From Mantis religiosa (lineage: Eukaryota; Arthropoda; Insecta; Mantodea; Mantidae): a stretch of DNA of 64,000 bases. A program made the translations under genes and the position numbers. The notes beneath the pieces were generated by a model. That model was not told where the DNA came from. It did not search any database and saw only the letters and a list, made by a program, of their open reading frames with translations. This document shows positions 1-12,539 of the stretch, piece by piece. Position 1 is the stretch's first letter. The number at the start of each line of letters is the position of its first letter. The stretch spans positions 73,266,336-73,330,335 of the forward strand of contig CM060953.1 in the NCBI GenBank assembly GCA_030765055.1, read 5' to 3'.

Positions 1-1017
1 AATAAGAAGAGAATTTTACAGAGTCAGATGCAGTTCAGGAGAAAGGATCCAATTGATTATTATCCTGATTGTATCGTGGTTGATTTCAATAGATTAAAAT
101 CTTGAAGTTCAGTTTTATGTAAAGAGTAAAAGATAACGAATAGGTCCTAGAGGGGAATACTAATGGCTAACGTCCCTACCAGAAGGAAGAAATGATGTGC
201 GGGAACTGAAGGCACACACGTCACACAGACGCACGAAGTCCCCCCAAAAAAGGTGCTGAGAGTTCTTCATTTCCTCACCAGGGCTACGCAGCCACCAGTC
301 TTTGTGTCAGCTGTCGGCAGGCGTCCCGATCTTCTACAAGGGAACAACACTTTCATACACCACGAGTTGGAAGATGATAAAAATTAATCATCTTTAGGTT
401 ATTGATAAACGTTTTCTTAGAAAATATCCGTCACAAAATTAATTTATTTACTATCCAAGTTTGTGATTCCTATTTTACCCAAATGTATATTAGGAATATA
501 GTTTACAAATTACATCACGAATATAATAAAGTTACAAGATATAAACATGCAATTCAATGTCATCAAGATAACCAACAGTAAACATCAAAATTATTCATTT
601 ATTCTAAGAAAAATTTTGTTCAAGAAACCCATGAAATTGAAATACTGATAAGTTTTGTAATTTATCAAAATATGTGTAGGTGCTTTTGAAAAAGTATGAA
701 CTAAGGTTGGAAGCAATAGTTCAAGTTCATAAACTTTCAAAACAGAAAATGAGCAGTCAAATTAAATATTAGGGACATTTTGAAGGTGATTTCCAAAAAT
801 ACAATCAGAGGTGTATTTAATTTTGAATGGAAGTAACTAAGCAGAAAGTTTGTCATGACCAGTTAGGAATTGAGTGAGCACAAAATTAGAATTAACGAAT
901 TTACATATATGTCTTACCAGAAATCGTTGGAAGATTAAATCTTTACCCAAAGTACCTCAAACTATTTTTAACTCTTTTTAATTTGACAACAAACGTATTT
1001 TAAAGACATCATCATCT
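1..1017. other. AT-rich DNA, no recognisable gene
   Basis: AT-rich sequence apart from a more GC-balanced patch at about 140-360. No reading frame resembles a known family and no tRNA-like box pair or microsatellite was seen. Confidence 0.5.
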
Positions 1018-1400
1018 TCACTTCATGGCATAAGCAATCAAGTGCATGTTGCGCCTTCGAAGTCCTCCGGCCATCGTTTCCTGGGTCTGCCCACCGATCT
1101 CCTACCTTTAGGATGATACTGTAATATTTGTTTTGTAAGTCTATTATCTGGCATTCTTTCAACATGTTCCTTCCATTTTTGTTTGAGATCTTTTAGCCTA
1201 TCATTCATACTAAAAATGTCCAGCTCTTCTCTTATATTTTCATTTCTTATTAAGTCCCTCTTCGTGCATCCTTTCACATTTCTCAAGAATTTCATTTCTG
1301 AAGCCTGTATTTTACTCTGTTGCTTTTTAGTTAACGTCCAAGTCTCACTTCCGTATCTCACTATAGGTACAGCCATAACTTTTATAGAACTTTAATTTTG
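1018..1400 (-). pseudogene. LINE C-terminal remnant (non-LTR retrotransposon ORF2 tail)
   Basis: The minus strand carries a 112-codon open stretch (1376 down to 1038). It starts with a YGSETWTL block, has a lysine and arginine-rich centre (FLRNVKGCT, ELDIFSMNDRL, WKEHVERM) and ends with a GRRSVGRPRKRW motif. These blocks are typical of the region after the reverse transcriptase domain in insect LINE ORF2 proteins. The catalytic part is missing, so this is a truncated copy and not a gene. The methionine at its start is internal to the original protein. Homology is judged from motif recall only; the clade (RTE-like or another) is not settled. Confidence 0.75.
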
Positions 1401-3479
1401 TTTCTTTACGTATTTTCTTTCTAAATGTTCTATTTTAAAGGCATAATGAATGAACAAAGCTAATAGAAAATTGAGGACTTCAAAATTTAAAGTCATCTTC
1501 AAATTATAAAGGAAACTAACAAATAAAGTTAACTAATTGACATTAGAAACACACCACTCAAAAATACATATATGAAAATTCCTATATTCCAGGAAGTTTC
1601 TAAAAACTTTGCCAATTCTATGCTTGATATAAAATAACAGTGGAAACATAAATTAAAAGCCATCTTTTCCCCCGAAATTTTATTTATAAATTCTAAAAAC
1701 CTCAGCACAGTGTATTATATATTTAATGAGAACCTAAATAATTTCGCTGCTACATAGCATGTAGGAATATACTCAGGTTACCTTGTTTCTTCAATTAGTT
1801 GTAATTATTTTTAGGCTATCTAAAATATTACTTCTATAAGTGCTGTATAAATTAATAAATGAAATATGGTTATAAAAGTAATAAATTTTCAATTAGCCTG
1901 ATTCAGATAATTCCTTAGTGGAAAGAAAGAGTATGTTAAGTTCTGTGTGTAAAGACAAGTAGCAACTTTCTTCATACATACCACATATTTATAAATAAAA
2001 AAATAAATTTGACGTATATAAATCTTTACGTTACTTTTTCGTAATTTATAGATTTGGTACATATGCCATGAGAAACGACTATAACGCAAGAAAGCGAACA
2101 TGGAAATATTCTTTGTCTCCAAGAGATATCTGTAGCACAAAACAATCTATCTTTACGAAACTTGCAATCTGTGGGTATACTCCTTTCCTATTATTTATCT
2201 CGTATGGAATCTTCTACTGCTCTAACGCCTTCTTGAATCCATTTACTTCTTTCCTCTCCATAATATTTTCCTTGACACTTCTATATGCTATTCTGAAATG
2301 TACTTTTCCACTGCCTTTTACATATCTCACGATTCCTTCTGTTTTAAAATCCATTAAACATCTGTTAGACTGCATTGTGGTGCCCACTACTATGGGTCGT
2401 AACACAATGTTGTATTTATGAAATATGGGCAAAGAGAGCAAAGTTTATGCCAGATAAATACAGATTTGTTCTGCCTTTGCTGCCTGTGCCTCAATATAAA
2501 CATTCGATGACAAGGCTTCAGTGTAAGTAGATGTTTAAGACTTCTAGAACGAAGTATAAAAACATCTCTAAATGTAGGTGTGTGCATGCACATGTGTGTT
2601 TGTGAGTAGCGTAACTAAAAAGTGAGAAGTCGGATACATACATTTTAGGGTACTTAATTACAAAATCTTATAAGAATTCGCCACGAAAACTCCTTAGAAA
2701 ATCCTTCAACCTTAACTACGCTTTTCATGACATATTTTAAACTTTACATGGAATATTTTTAAAAAGTTTGCATTTCTCAAAAATGCCCCACAGATTTTTA
2801 ATATAAAGCCATATCTTTAAGATATTTATTGACAAATAAAATGGATATATTTTATATTCCGTAACCGTTATATGAAGCTTTCTTAATTTAAAAGTAATTT
2901 TATATATTTAATAGGACTTATAGATAAAAAAACGATAAAGGAAGTTGCAATGCACAAGAAGTCCTTTAACTTTAAAATACGGAAGTTTACTTCAAAACCT
3001 TCTTCCGGCACCCGCTAAGATTTCAGTTTTTATTGGTTTAAACTTTAAGTATTTTGCCATTTTTAAAATATAGTTATTTTTCAGCTGTCTTGCAATATGA
3101 TGCAGACAGTAGGCATATAGATTGCAACAACCAGCATAAAGAAACTGGTTTTGAAACAAATAGCAGGCGATTCGTTTCCCTTATGGAACTTCTGCCTTCA
3201 GATATATGTCCAGTGAACGTATTTCTTTAAAGGGTTATCCTGCTTACTGTAAAGACAAACGGCATGAAAATTTTGGGCCAGATATTTAAAAATAGCACTT
3301 AACATGAACTCTGTTCGGACTCAAAATACACACATCAGTTAACGGACACGCCAAGCATAAAAATAATTTTCTTTAACCTATGATTTAACCACTTTTAGCT
3401 ATTTGTATGAATCTCTTTATTAAATAAGATACTTTTGCTCTCTTTGTCTCAACTTTCTCATGTTATTACTCTTAAATGA
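1401..3479. other. AT-rich DNA, nothing recognised
   Basis: Long AT-rich stretch. Short open frames at 1889-2140, 2068-2421 and 2214-2441 overlap on both strands, have no family resemblance and are read as chance frames. Confidence 0.5.
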
Positions 3480-3645
3480 CGTGGTGGACAACACGGCGCT
3501 GGGGCGGGTTTTCTCCGGGACCTCCGGTTTTCCCTGCCATCTTAATCCACCAGTGCTCCATCTTCATCTCATGTATCATCAGTGTCACCGCCTTCGTGCC
3601 GTATGTAGTAAAAGCGGACGTTAAACACTACACACCTACACACAC
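3480..3645 (+). mobile_element. SINE family A, body without tRNA head
   Basis: The stretch begins GTGGTGGACAACACGGCGCT and runs through the GTTTTCTCCGGGACCTCCGG block and a GTATGTAGTAAAA segment to the GTTAAACACTACAC end. It matches the body of the full copy at 11174-11430. The tRNA-derived head is missing, as expected for a 5'-truncated retroinsert. Confidence 0.8.
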
Positions 3646-5106
3646 TCTTAAGAGATTATCAAAACCCTATAAATTTTCGGATATACACCATTTTCTGGTT
3701 GCTGTTACCTACAAATAACATGAACTAGTATGCTGTAGCATACTGCTGTTTGTCTTACGAGTGAGTAAATATATGTAAAACTTAAGTATAATCTTAAGAG
3801 TATAGTGTAACAACTCTAAAAAATTGTGTTAATGCAATCTTAATACCCATTACAAGAATCCATTTTTCCCATTTTCTTTGGCAATGTTTTGACGCCCAAA
3901 ACTTACCTAACTACCCCAAAATTTACTATATGATCCGAAATGACGAGTAGCAGTATGAGAATTTGTGGGATACACTTTACAGATATATCAAAATTAAGTG
4001 AACACATTTTATACATAAATGATCAGGTGAAAATTAGCTCATTTTCCATAATTTCTTTACGCTTTCTCCTGGAAAAAAGCGTGTTTGAGTCTAGTCTCTA
4101 AAACATACTATTATGAACATCACAATAAATCATGGCTAAAATTTATTAATTATATAACCAAGGTTTAAAGTTCGTTTTATTGGCTATAGAAAATCTATTC
4201 ACCTTTGTAATTCCTTCAACATGCAACACGTGCATTTGTTTGCCTAATGCGGTATTGATTTAATTATGCAGTGTTTTCATGTTTAGGTATAAGAACGCGT
4301 CTTCCGGCCGGTCAGATTACTTGCTCGTAGTTGATGAACTGGTAACACGTTTTTGCTCCTGTGCTATTTTGTTTACTCATAATCACCGCCTGCAGTCAAT
4401 TACGGGACGGGTCAACATTTATTTGCTCATCGTGTTAGTTCATTCCTCTTCATAAACTAAAATGCCCCGTTATTGGTCCAGTTTATACTTTATATACTAT
4501 TATACTATTATACTATACAGTTTATACTATTTATATCCATTTATACTTTGTTTATATCTATGACACGAAACTAAGCTACCCCTATGGGTAACGATATCAA
4601 GTGTACATAGTTGATCTTTACGATGTTACTGTATATTTAATATTCCTTCTATGTATCTATTAAGGAATACTCATGTGTTTAGTTTTCAAAAATTTAAATT
4701 GATATTTAAATACATTCGCAACAAAATTAGGAATTCCTTATATTTAGATACTTCTTTGAAGATTCTGACATTTATAAAGTAACAAAAACACACGAATTTT
4801 ATAATTAATATTTTTTTTTTTAACTTTAATCCTGCTTCACAGCTCCCACATAAGTTCCCAAATTTTGAGCCTTTTATCTGAATCAATTTTGAAACTTGAT
4901 AAATTATAAGGTATGTACGTAAAATATGAAGCTATTAACAGCGAAGGAAACAAATATATACAAATATAACAATTTTTAACTTAAAACTTCACTTATCTTA
5001 TAAGAAATGATGATGATTTTATTATAAATTGTCCGGGATCGCATTTTCATGTAAATCTTTTACATATCCTCAGCCGGCAACAAAGCTGTTGTCATCATTA
5101 CGAACG
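3646..5106. other. AT-rich DNA, nothing recognised
   Basis: AT-rich. A short run of TATACTATTATAC-type repeats lies near 4480-4560. No coding resemblance was found on either strand. Confidence 0.45.
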
Positions 5107-6769
5107 CTATTATGGGTTTCAAATGGGAAGGCGTTTGTCCTTGAGCGCTACTAGGTGAGCAACCAATCGGAGTCCTGCGGTGCTGTCGTATTGCATTCCC
5201 GTTAAGTGGTGTGTGACGAGCGCCAAGCTAATCAATCTGTATGAAATACTAATCACGCTAAGACAAAAATTCAGATTTTGCTAAAACTGATCCATGTGGA
5301 AGGTAGAGAGGAATGTATATAACATAACCATGAAAACCCCATATTTTTAGCTCAAATAGTTTTTCTAATACAAATAAATAAAACACTATTACCTGTATTA
5401 TAACAATAAATCATGACGTAAGCACTGTGTGAATATCATTATTGGTTGGCATGTATGCGTGTACCTATATTTGTAATTACTCAGAACTGAAACGTAAATG
5501 TTTGACATGACGTGATAAAAGAATTACTTTGAATAATCCAATTCGAGTGAGAAGAAACAATAAATTTCCTGCTGCCCTGGCAGAACTTGCCTGGTCACAT
5601 ATCGTTGTTTATGAATGGTTCGTAATACCTATTTACTCTAGAGAGTTCAAAGTGGTTGGTGTGTATGTATGTACACATACCTTTAATTACTCAGATCTGT
5701 TATTTAAACTACTGACATGATGGATAAACGAATTATTGTGTGTAAGTCAAGGTATTAAATTCGAGAAAGAGCAAACACTTAATTTCCTGTTAGACTGTGG
5801 AATGCTGTATGCCTATGTTTATGAATGAATGCTGGATAAAAAGTGTTAATTTAGTCTGGAAAGTTCTGATCAATATCATTCAGTTCTTTACACAGCAGTA
5901 GTGTAAGAGTTAAATGGTGCAATGGCTTCTTACAGTGAATTTAGTGGCGAGTCAAAAAGGCAGGTATTGCAAAGTCAGGCTCGAAGTTTTATTTTTAAGG
6001 TGTACACTTTCTTCAAAAAAATTTCGGAAACAGAAACTAAAAATGAGTTATTGCAAAGAGTACTTCCGTTTAAAAACATGGAAAAAGTGTATCAGCTGGA
6101 TCAACTTGCAATTGAAATTGGACACGAGGTAATAAGCCTCCCACCTTACCTACCACTGCCAATATCAACCAATTGAGTTCATGTAGGCTCAAATAAAAAG
6201 GGAGATTGCAAACAGAAATAATACTTTTAAACTGACGGACGTTAAACGACTTGTTCACGAAGAAATTGACGTGTTAACACAACGGGACTGGGAAAACTGT
6301 GTAAGGCATGCAGAGAACCTGGTTTTAAGAAAGAAATAGCACGTGACGAGATTTTGGATCCTGTAATCATAAATTTGCAAGACGCAGACAATGAAGACAG
6401 GGGAAAAGGACGAATTGTCTCTTACCGGAAATGACATTGACAGCGATAAAGATGAGCCACTGGCAGTTTCATTGGATTAGAAAAACAGGTAATTCATAAT
6501 TTATAATTATACTTATACTATTTTAAAATATACATAGTTTGCGAAAATGATTTTTCCAATTTTGATTTTGGCATCTGCATCATTGTAAAAGTTTGTAAAA
6601 TATAATTTGCTTACCCTTAGGTCTGCGCCAAGCTGATCTGCATGTTGTATAAGTGTGCGAGAGAGAGGGAAATATAAAAGGAGTGGGGTAACAAGCTGGC
6701 AACGCTGAGTGTGATACGACATTTGATTAGCTGGACTCCAGAACCCTTCCCATTTGAAACATATAATAG
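5107..6769 (+). mobile_element. Tc1-like DNA transposon, internally deleted (copy 1)
   Basis: Both ends carry the inverted sequence CTATTATNNGTTTCAAATGG (left near 5107-5125, right near 6751-6769), which continues into GGAAGG. The interior matches the minus-strand element at 40979-42205 over several separate blocks: the left subterminal region with GAGCGCTACTAGGTGAGCAA, a mid-left block, the 3' coding end, and a right subterminal block with GTGCGAGAGAGAGGG followed by ATATAAAAG. The coding remnants are described separately. The exact first base and the target duplication could not be fixed. The element is probably a non-autonomous deletion derivative of a larger transposon. Confidence 0.75.
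5922..6478 (+). pseudogene. Remnant transposase: N- and C-terminal parts of a Tc1-like protein
   Basis: An 84-codon frame starts MASYSEFSGESKRQVLQSQA and continues with a KVYTFFKK block. This resembles the N-terminus of a family of insect Tc1/IS630-type transposases that begin with a helix-turn-helix region. About 50 codons later comes FKLTDVKRLVHEE, then DVLTQRDWENCVRHAENL, and an acidic tail ending EPLAVSLD before a stop at about 6478. These resemble the C-terminus of the same family. The catalytic DDE core between them is absent, and the frame shifts near 6340. The family assignment rests on recall of the N- and C-terminal motifs, not on a search. Confidence 0.6.
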
Positions 6770-8640
6770 ATGTTAATATGTTCTTATTTGTACTACCAAA
6801 ATATGAAAATGAAACAAATTTAAAAACAGAATCGACTGCTGTATCTGATCATTTTTGGTCATTTAACCAGGGAATAAATCCATAGGTTAAATTATTAAAA
6901 CAAATGGTCAGATAGATTTAATGGTTTGGGAAAACATATTTATTTTAAAAACGAAAACAAACATCGCGTAATGAATTTTGAAATACCGGCAGTTGACTCT
7001 GTTTTTAAGTTTGTTTCATTCTCAGATTTTGGCAGTACGAACAATAATATATTAACATCTGGCGTTTGTAACGATGACAACAGCTTTGCTTCCGGCCGAG
7101 GATATGTAACAGCTAACATGAAATTGCGATCCGGGAAAATTTATAAGAAAATCACCATTTCTTATAAGATTAGTGAAGTTTTAATTTGCAAATTGTTATA
7201 TGTGTATATATCTAAGGTATGTGTTCACTTTATATTTATTATAAATTTGTTGGCAGTGCATTTGTGAACTTCTAACTTTTGAACGACCTTAATTAAGGGT
7301 ACATCTTGAACTAATAGATTTCATATTCACTGGCACGTGTGATTGCTTTAAGTGCCCTGACTTATACTGATTACTTTTCCTTTACAGAGATATTTGCAAA
7401 TGGATATTTGACAAAAGTTTGCACACATACTTTCTCCATTATGTATTTATTTAACATTTTTTATTCGCCTTCGCAATATTTCATTAAAATTATTAATCTT
7501 AACCATCAAATTGTTTCGCTGTCAAAGCATATTAGAGCGTTACAATTGAAAACGTAGATGTAACATAAGAGGTTATGTTAAATAAGGTTAAATTAAACCT
7601 TTTTCACGCACAAACTATCGTCATAACCTAAGCATGAATTATAATAAAGGTTGTTGCCCTTACAATTTAAACATTTTCAATTGAAATTTGTTCACCACTT
7701 GTACACTATTTTGGTAAATCATTCTCCAATACCGTCATGTCATTGTAATTTTTGTCTGTCAATTGTTTTTGTTACAATGGCGTTTCCATGCTCCTCACCA
7801 ATTTTGTACAAAGAAATTATGTCTCTAATTAGCTACAATCTTAATGACACAATGTTTTATACGTAATTGACACTCATTATGTCAGTGTTAAAATTTGATT
7901 TCTCTAGTGTAAAAAGCCCTTCTCTGGAATGTTTAAAACATGGAACTCTAATGGACTTAATGGACTAAAATATAGTGCTCCCTATTACTGTTTGTTTTTT
8001 CTCCAATAGCCCATAAGGGACATGTTTCATTTAAAGGAACGTGCCATTTTTCATGTGTGCCTGTTAATGGCGCTGGAGTAATAGTCTGAAGTGAGTATTC
8101 CAGCAGGGAAACAACAGCGAGGCGGATCAACTTTAAATAATTCACTGGGATATATCTCTCGTTTAAACGCTCCGCTGCACTCGGCAGCTATAGAAGTTGT
8201 ATCTACGTAACACAGTATTCAAACACAACGCAAACTCCAGACAAAAGAGAAGTTTCTAATCTTCACGATTTATAATGCATTTCATTGTGTTATATACTTT
8301 TTGTTACAAACCCATTCATTTAACTGACGTCATACATTTTATTTTAATTATCTAAAAGTTAATGGGTAGTTATATTAAGCGTCTGGTAACAGAACATTCA
8401 TTTAATTCAAAGTTATTTTAACGAAAAAAGTGAAAAAGGTGATTCCTTTCAATCACACAAGTTTCTCTCCACAGTATTACTTATTTTCATAGATATTCTA
8501 CATAATGCACATTCGATAAGTTATTTATGTCGTGGGGTATTGCCAATTTCCTCATTTCACGGGATCCTACTCAGATCTTAATAGGCATACAGCATTTCGT
8601 TCTTGTAAAAGCCCACAGTTAGCGAAAAGTTTGATAAGGG
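6770..8640. other. AT-rich DNA, no recognised gene
   Basis: Frames at 6926-7267 (113 codons) and 7339-7557 were read. Their composition and lack of motifs make chance frames most likely. No repeats matching others in the window were noticed here. Confidence 0.45.
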
Positions 8641-8649
8641 ATGCATTAA

Positions 8650-9000
8650 ACATAGAGTTAAGATAGAGTCAACATGAAATATTCAAGACCATGGCTGGGA
8701 TTAGAACTGCGGATCTCCTGATTTCCGTCCAGTCGCTCTTACCCATTGAGCTACCGTGGCCAAGTTGCCGTCATGGCATTAAATTCTCCATTTACCTTGT
8801 ATATTTCCCCGGTAGACCACTAGGGCTCTCGCATTCGAGATACACCCTTTATGGCGTCTTACTATCCTAAGTACTTCAGTCCCAAGCTTCATCACTTAAC
8901 TCTTATTATTTTAGTTAATTGATGGAAATTAATCATTTTTTTCACACTAGCCGTATGGAGGCTACGGTTTTTGATAGAGTACACATGAAAAATTCAATAT
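8650..9000 (-). mobile_element. SINE family D, minus-strand permuted copy
   Basis: On the minus strand, reading from 9000 down, there is a 3' body segment (GGCTAGTGTGAA, then an ATTAATTTCCATCAATTAA block). A tRNA-like head follows with box A GTAGCTCAATGGGTAAGAG (about 8750-8735) and a degraded box B near 8710. The copy then ends in a second, partial 3' segment at 8690-8650. The order body-head-partial body is the same as at 14189-14538, so this looks like another copy of a head-to-tail unit of about 300 bp. Confidence 0.65.
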
Positions 9001-9039
9001 TATGGCACTGAATTCATACTAAGTCGCCACAAACGGTCT

Positions 9040-9232
9040 ATGGAGAATTTACTGTAATGACGGCAAGTTGGCTATGGTAGCTCAATGGGTAAGAGCTACT
9101 GGACGAAAATTAGGAGATCCGTGGCTCAATTCCCGGCCATGGCATTGAATTTTTCATCCTGACTGTATCAAAACCTTAGCCCATATACGGCTAGTGTGAA
9201 GAAATGATTAATTTTCATCAATTAACTAAAAT
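9040..9232 (+). mobile_element. SINE family D, plus-strand copy
   Basis: The tRNA-like head has box A (TAGCTCAATGGGTAAGAG, near 9079) and box B-like GTGGCTCAATTCCCGG (near 9121). It is followed by the CCATGGCATTGAATTTTTCA junction and a body with ACGGCTAGTGTGAA. The copy lies head to head with the minus-strand copy just upstream; the sequence around 8757-8790 recurs inverted at 9040-9070. Confidence 0.75.
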
Positions 9233-9287
9233 AGAGTTAATGTGTTAGGGTATATACTATATAGGTACATGATTGATTAGTTGATTG

Positions 9288-9637
9288 CGCCATGGCTGAG
9301 TGGTTAGACCGCTTGGCTCTCACCAAGGCGGCCCAGGTTCGATCCCAGGTGATCGCAAAGTGAGACTTGTGGTGGAAAACATAACGCTGGGGCATACTTT
9401 CTCTGGGTTCTCAGGTTTCCCCCGTCAGCATTCTAAAATTTCTCCATCATCATCTTTCCTATCATTCACCTTGCCCTCATATATATCATCCACTTCCTTT
9501 TCCTTCACACCAGGCATTGGGCTGATCATCTATTCTGATTATCGTGTCGAAAGCTTCGGGCCTCAGGACCACCTTAATGGTATAGAGGAACAAGAATCCC
9601 CTAACACCACGATAGGGATACAACTAGGGAATGATTA
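9288..9637 (+). mobile_element. SINE family A, divergent long copy
   Basis: A clear tRNA-derived head resembles a class II (Leu/Ser-like) tRNA: box A TGGCTGAGTGGTTAGA and box B GGTTCGATCCC. The head is followed by the family body (AAAGTGAGACTTGTGGTGG, a TTTCTCTGGG block). After about 9430 the sequence differs from the 11.2-kb copy and reaches a different 3' region ending near ATACAACTAGGGAATGATTA. It may be a separate subfamily. The internal RNA polymerase III promoter is intact by eye. Confidence 0.8.
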
Positions 9638-11140
9638 AGAAAATTGAAGGTTAGGTTACGCAATGGATAAGTTAGGTTATCTTAAGTTATTTTTTGCAGT
9701 TTGGAATTTTTCAGCACACGCCGGCATTTTAAGTTCCAAATGACAGCTTTCAGCAAAGATCTGCATATTCCTGAGCTTTTACAGTTTATGAATAAGATTT
9801 GGGGAAAGTAGAGATCTTTAAATTTACGGTTTTATTTTATATAAAGAATTGTTACAAATCAGGATTGTAAGGAGTTGAAGGACTTAGAAACCTACTGGGG
9901 GTGTAGCTACTTAAAGGATAAGGGAGCAGATGGTAGAGCTAAACAGGTCAAAGGGTAGGGACATGATTAGGGTTAAATTAAAGTGATGGGTTCTCCATAA
10001 CGCTGGCAAATATATTTTAAAGATTGGGGAAATCAAATCAAACAAAGCTCTCCTTTATCTTGAAGAGATAAAGGGTGCAACCAAGACAGACATTGAATCA
10101 ATTAATACATGATATATAAATATTACCTCTTATGTAGAGAAGCGTAGAGTTCTGAACAAGAGGTGGCTGGTTCACTTTGATGAGATAAGTTTCTTAGAAG
10201 TATTAACAAGTTCTATGATGAGACTAGAGTAGCAGCGTCCAAAGATCTGACTAACCAGCTAACTGACTGACCAACTGAGGACTGACTAACCCTTTTTACT
10301 GGCTGTAATCGTTTAAATAGAACTGACTTCCAAAATGTCTGCTATCATACGACTCAGCGGTTCCTCAAAGAGGGTTTACATCCTATGGTGCAATCTTGGG
10401 CAAACCAAGACTGGTTCTTCTTCATTTTTCTGCCGATTTAACAGAACACATATGAGCTGACAGGTCAAAACCAGTGCTTACTCTGATCACTGAGTCATCC
10501 AACCTGTCTCAACTTGTTAATTCCTGCTAAAGCCTGGAGCTTACCACAAAATGAAATGTGAACCTCCAATAATTAAAATATTTCCCAAATCTTGTTCAGA
10601 CCATAAATGCATCAGTAATAAATTGTAAAAGTTTTTAAAATATTCCTGGCATAAGGGTACGTGTGTGAGATAGTTTGCAGTGATAGTGTGTGCAATTTGA
10701 AATACCATGCAAATTTCTGGAGCCGATTTTATCTAATTCGTCCATGGGACTTGCAATGTTTTTTCTATATTTGTATCAGTTCGTTTATCATTCAACTATT
10801 GTGAACGTATTTTCAGTTTTGAGCAAAGTATTATAAAAATATACCAATCTGAAGTATACTTTTATTAAGTATTGAGCTAAACAGTTACGGTAAATGCTTA
10901 AATTTTACGATTATTATTTACACACCGTTTCTGAAATAGTAACACCAACAATTATGCTGACATGTAGATTTTATGGAAAATTTTCAAAACATATCTTGGT
11001 TTAAGTTTCTTTTCTTTATCTTAATATATTAAATACTTTATTTACCCATTTTGCGAACCTTGATTGGGCAGTTCAAGCACGATTCACGAATATATCTATA
11101 TATATTTCAACTATGTGCCTTGAGTATACATATTTGTACT
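9638..11140. other. Unique-looking DNA, nothing recognised
   Basis: Moderately AT-rich. No open frame longer than about 60 codons and no repeat shared with the rest of the window were seen. Confidence 0.4.
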
Positions 11141-11632
11141 TTTACGTTCTCCAACGTTAAGTCATATCGGACGGTGAGGTGGCCGCGCCGTGGCTAAGTG
11201 GTTAGACCGCTTGGCTCTCACCAAGGCGGCCCGGGTTCAATCCTAGGCGACAGCAAAGTGAGATTTGTGGTGGACAACACGGCGCTGGGGCGGGTTTTCT
11301 CCGGGACCTCCGGTTTCCCCCGCCATCTCATTCCACCAGTGTTCCATGTTCATCTCATGTATCATCAGTGTCATCGCCTGCGGTGCCGTATGTAGTAAAA
11401 CCGGGCGTTAAACACTACACATTTCACATTTCGGACGATGAATGAATTGGGTGAAATGATGCTCAAATGAATCCAGGTTCCATGGAGCTTAGAGTTACCC
11501 GACATTCGTCTTGAAGGATAAGGAAAAATTCCGCGAAAACCTTTTCCAGGTATCTCACCCTAACCGAGATTCGAACTCGGTATCTCTTGAACTTGAGGCA
11601 GACAGGCCACATACTACGCTACCGAGACAGGC
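11141..11632 (-). mobile_element. SINE family B, split by a SINE A insertion
   Basis: Family B on the minus strand. Its 3' end (TTTACGTTCTCCAACGTTAA on the plus strand) is at 11141-11173 and the rest resumes at 11431-11632. The tRNA-like head lies at the right end, with box B (GAGATTCGAACTCGG on the plus strand, near 11569) and ACGCTACCGAGACAGGC marking the 5' end. The interruption is SINE A. The 7-bp TCGGACG is repeated at 11167-11173 and 11431-11437, which is the target-site duplication of the inserted SINE A. Confidence 0.85.
11174..11430 (+). mobile_element. SINE family A, full-length, nested
   Basis: The complete copy starts GTGAGGTGGCCGCGCCGTGG. Box A is TGGCTAAGTGGTTAGA (11190-11205) and box B is GGTTCAATCC (11233-11242). 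The body has GTGGTGGACAACACGGCGCT and GTTTTCTCCGGGACCTCCGG, and the 3' end is near GGCGTTAAACACTACACATT. It is flanked by the 7-bp duplication TCGGACG inside a SINE B. It therefore inserted after that SINE B. The head is of class II tRNA type by its box A. No long poly-A tail remains. Confidence 0.88.
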
Positions 11633-12539
11633 TTTGAGTGAAATATGTTCCTATTTTATTTGTTTATTACTTGCTGTTGCATAACAAACACATATTATTG
11701 CAGAAAAAACGTGTGGTACAAGCATTACAAGTTATTTATTTAGCAAAATCAGCGGAAAGGCAAACATTTACCGAATGATTTAATGCAGATATATTTTAAG
11801 CATTTCAAATTGTATGTCTGGTTAATTTTTGCTGGTACCTATGATCCTAATGGGACCACAGGCATACAGATGGGATCTTAATGTTGTAGTAATACTCCGA
11901 TTAATCGTTACAATAGAAGGCGTGGTTTTTAAGATTAATAATCCTACTTAATCTAAACAGCAAGTTTTGAAAAGAATTACCCGCACATGTGATGTACTTA
12001 TATATACGAATAAATAATTAAGAATATGCCTCTTTCTTGTTGTGAGATTTTCCATAACAATGCTATGCATTTCAAAACTTAAAAATAAAAAACACATATA
12101 ACATAATTTTCTGTTCAAAAGCAGTAAAATAAAGCCTAAAAAGTTAGAAGTAGTAGTTCCGTAACTGGAGTTCAGGGAACAGTCATGCTGGGACCAGCTG
12201 GAGGGATTGAGAACTTTAATGTGATTTGAAGAGGAAACAGTTTTTGTAGCTGACGTTAGAGACCGTTCCGCAAATGCACACACGCCCTTCTTGTTAGTCT
12301 TTCTCCTTATTTTTCTGTTTTTTCTACTTCAATTTGATTCAGACGTAATGATCCTTTCTAGGTCGATCCTAAAATGCTTTCTTTAGGGCTTAGCAACACG
12401 CATGGTCTCACGGTAAACATTTCCTTTCTAGTTTGAAAACAAACTATATTAAATAGAGTCAACCACAACAGTTACCAAAATGATATTTTAAGTATCAGTA
12501 TTCAATTTCAATTATTTGAATATTTTCTTTAGTTTAATA
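11633..12539. other. AT-rich DNA, no recognised gene
   Basis: The 111-codon minus-strand frame at 11948-12283 has no motif that I recognise and is probably chance. Confidence 0.4.

Noticed and set aside
2068..2441. 117-codon frame, plus strand, hydrophobic
   Set aside because: An overlapping minus-strand frame is equally long, no family motif is present and there is no splice or promoter context.
9300..9638. 112-codon frame starting MVRPLGSHQGGPGS
   Set aside because: The same start recurs at 11198 and, in the minus copy, near 56314; it is the translation of the SINE A head, not a gene.
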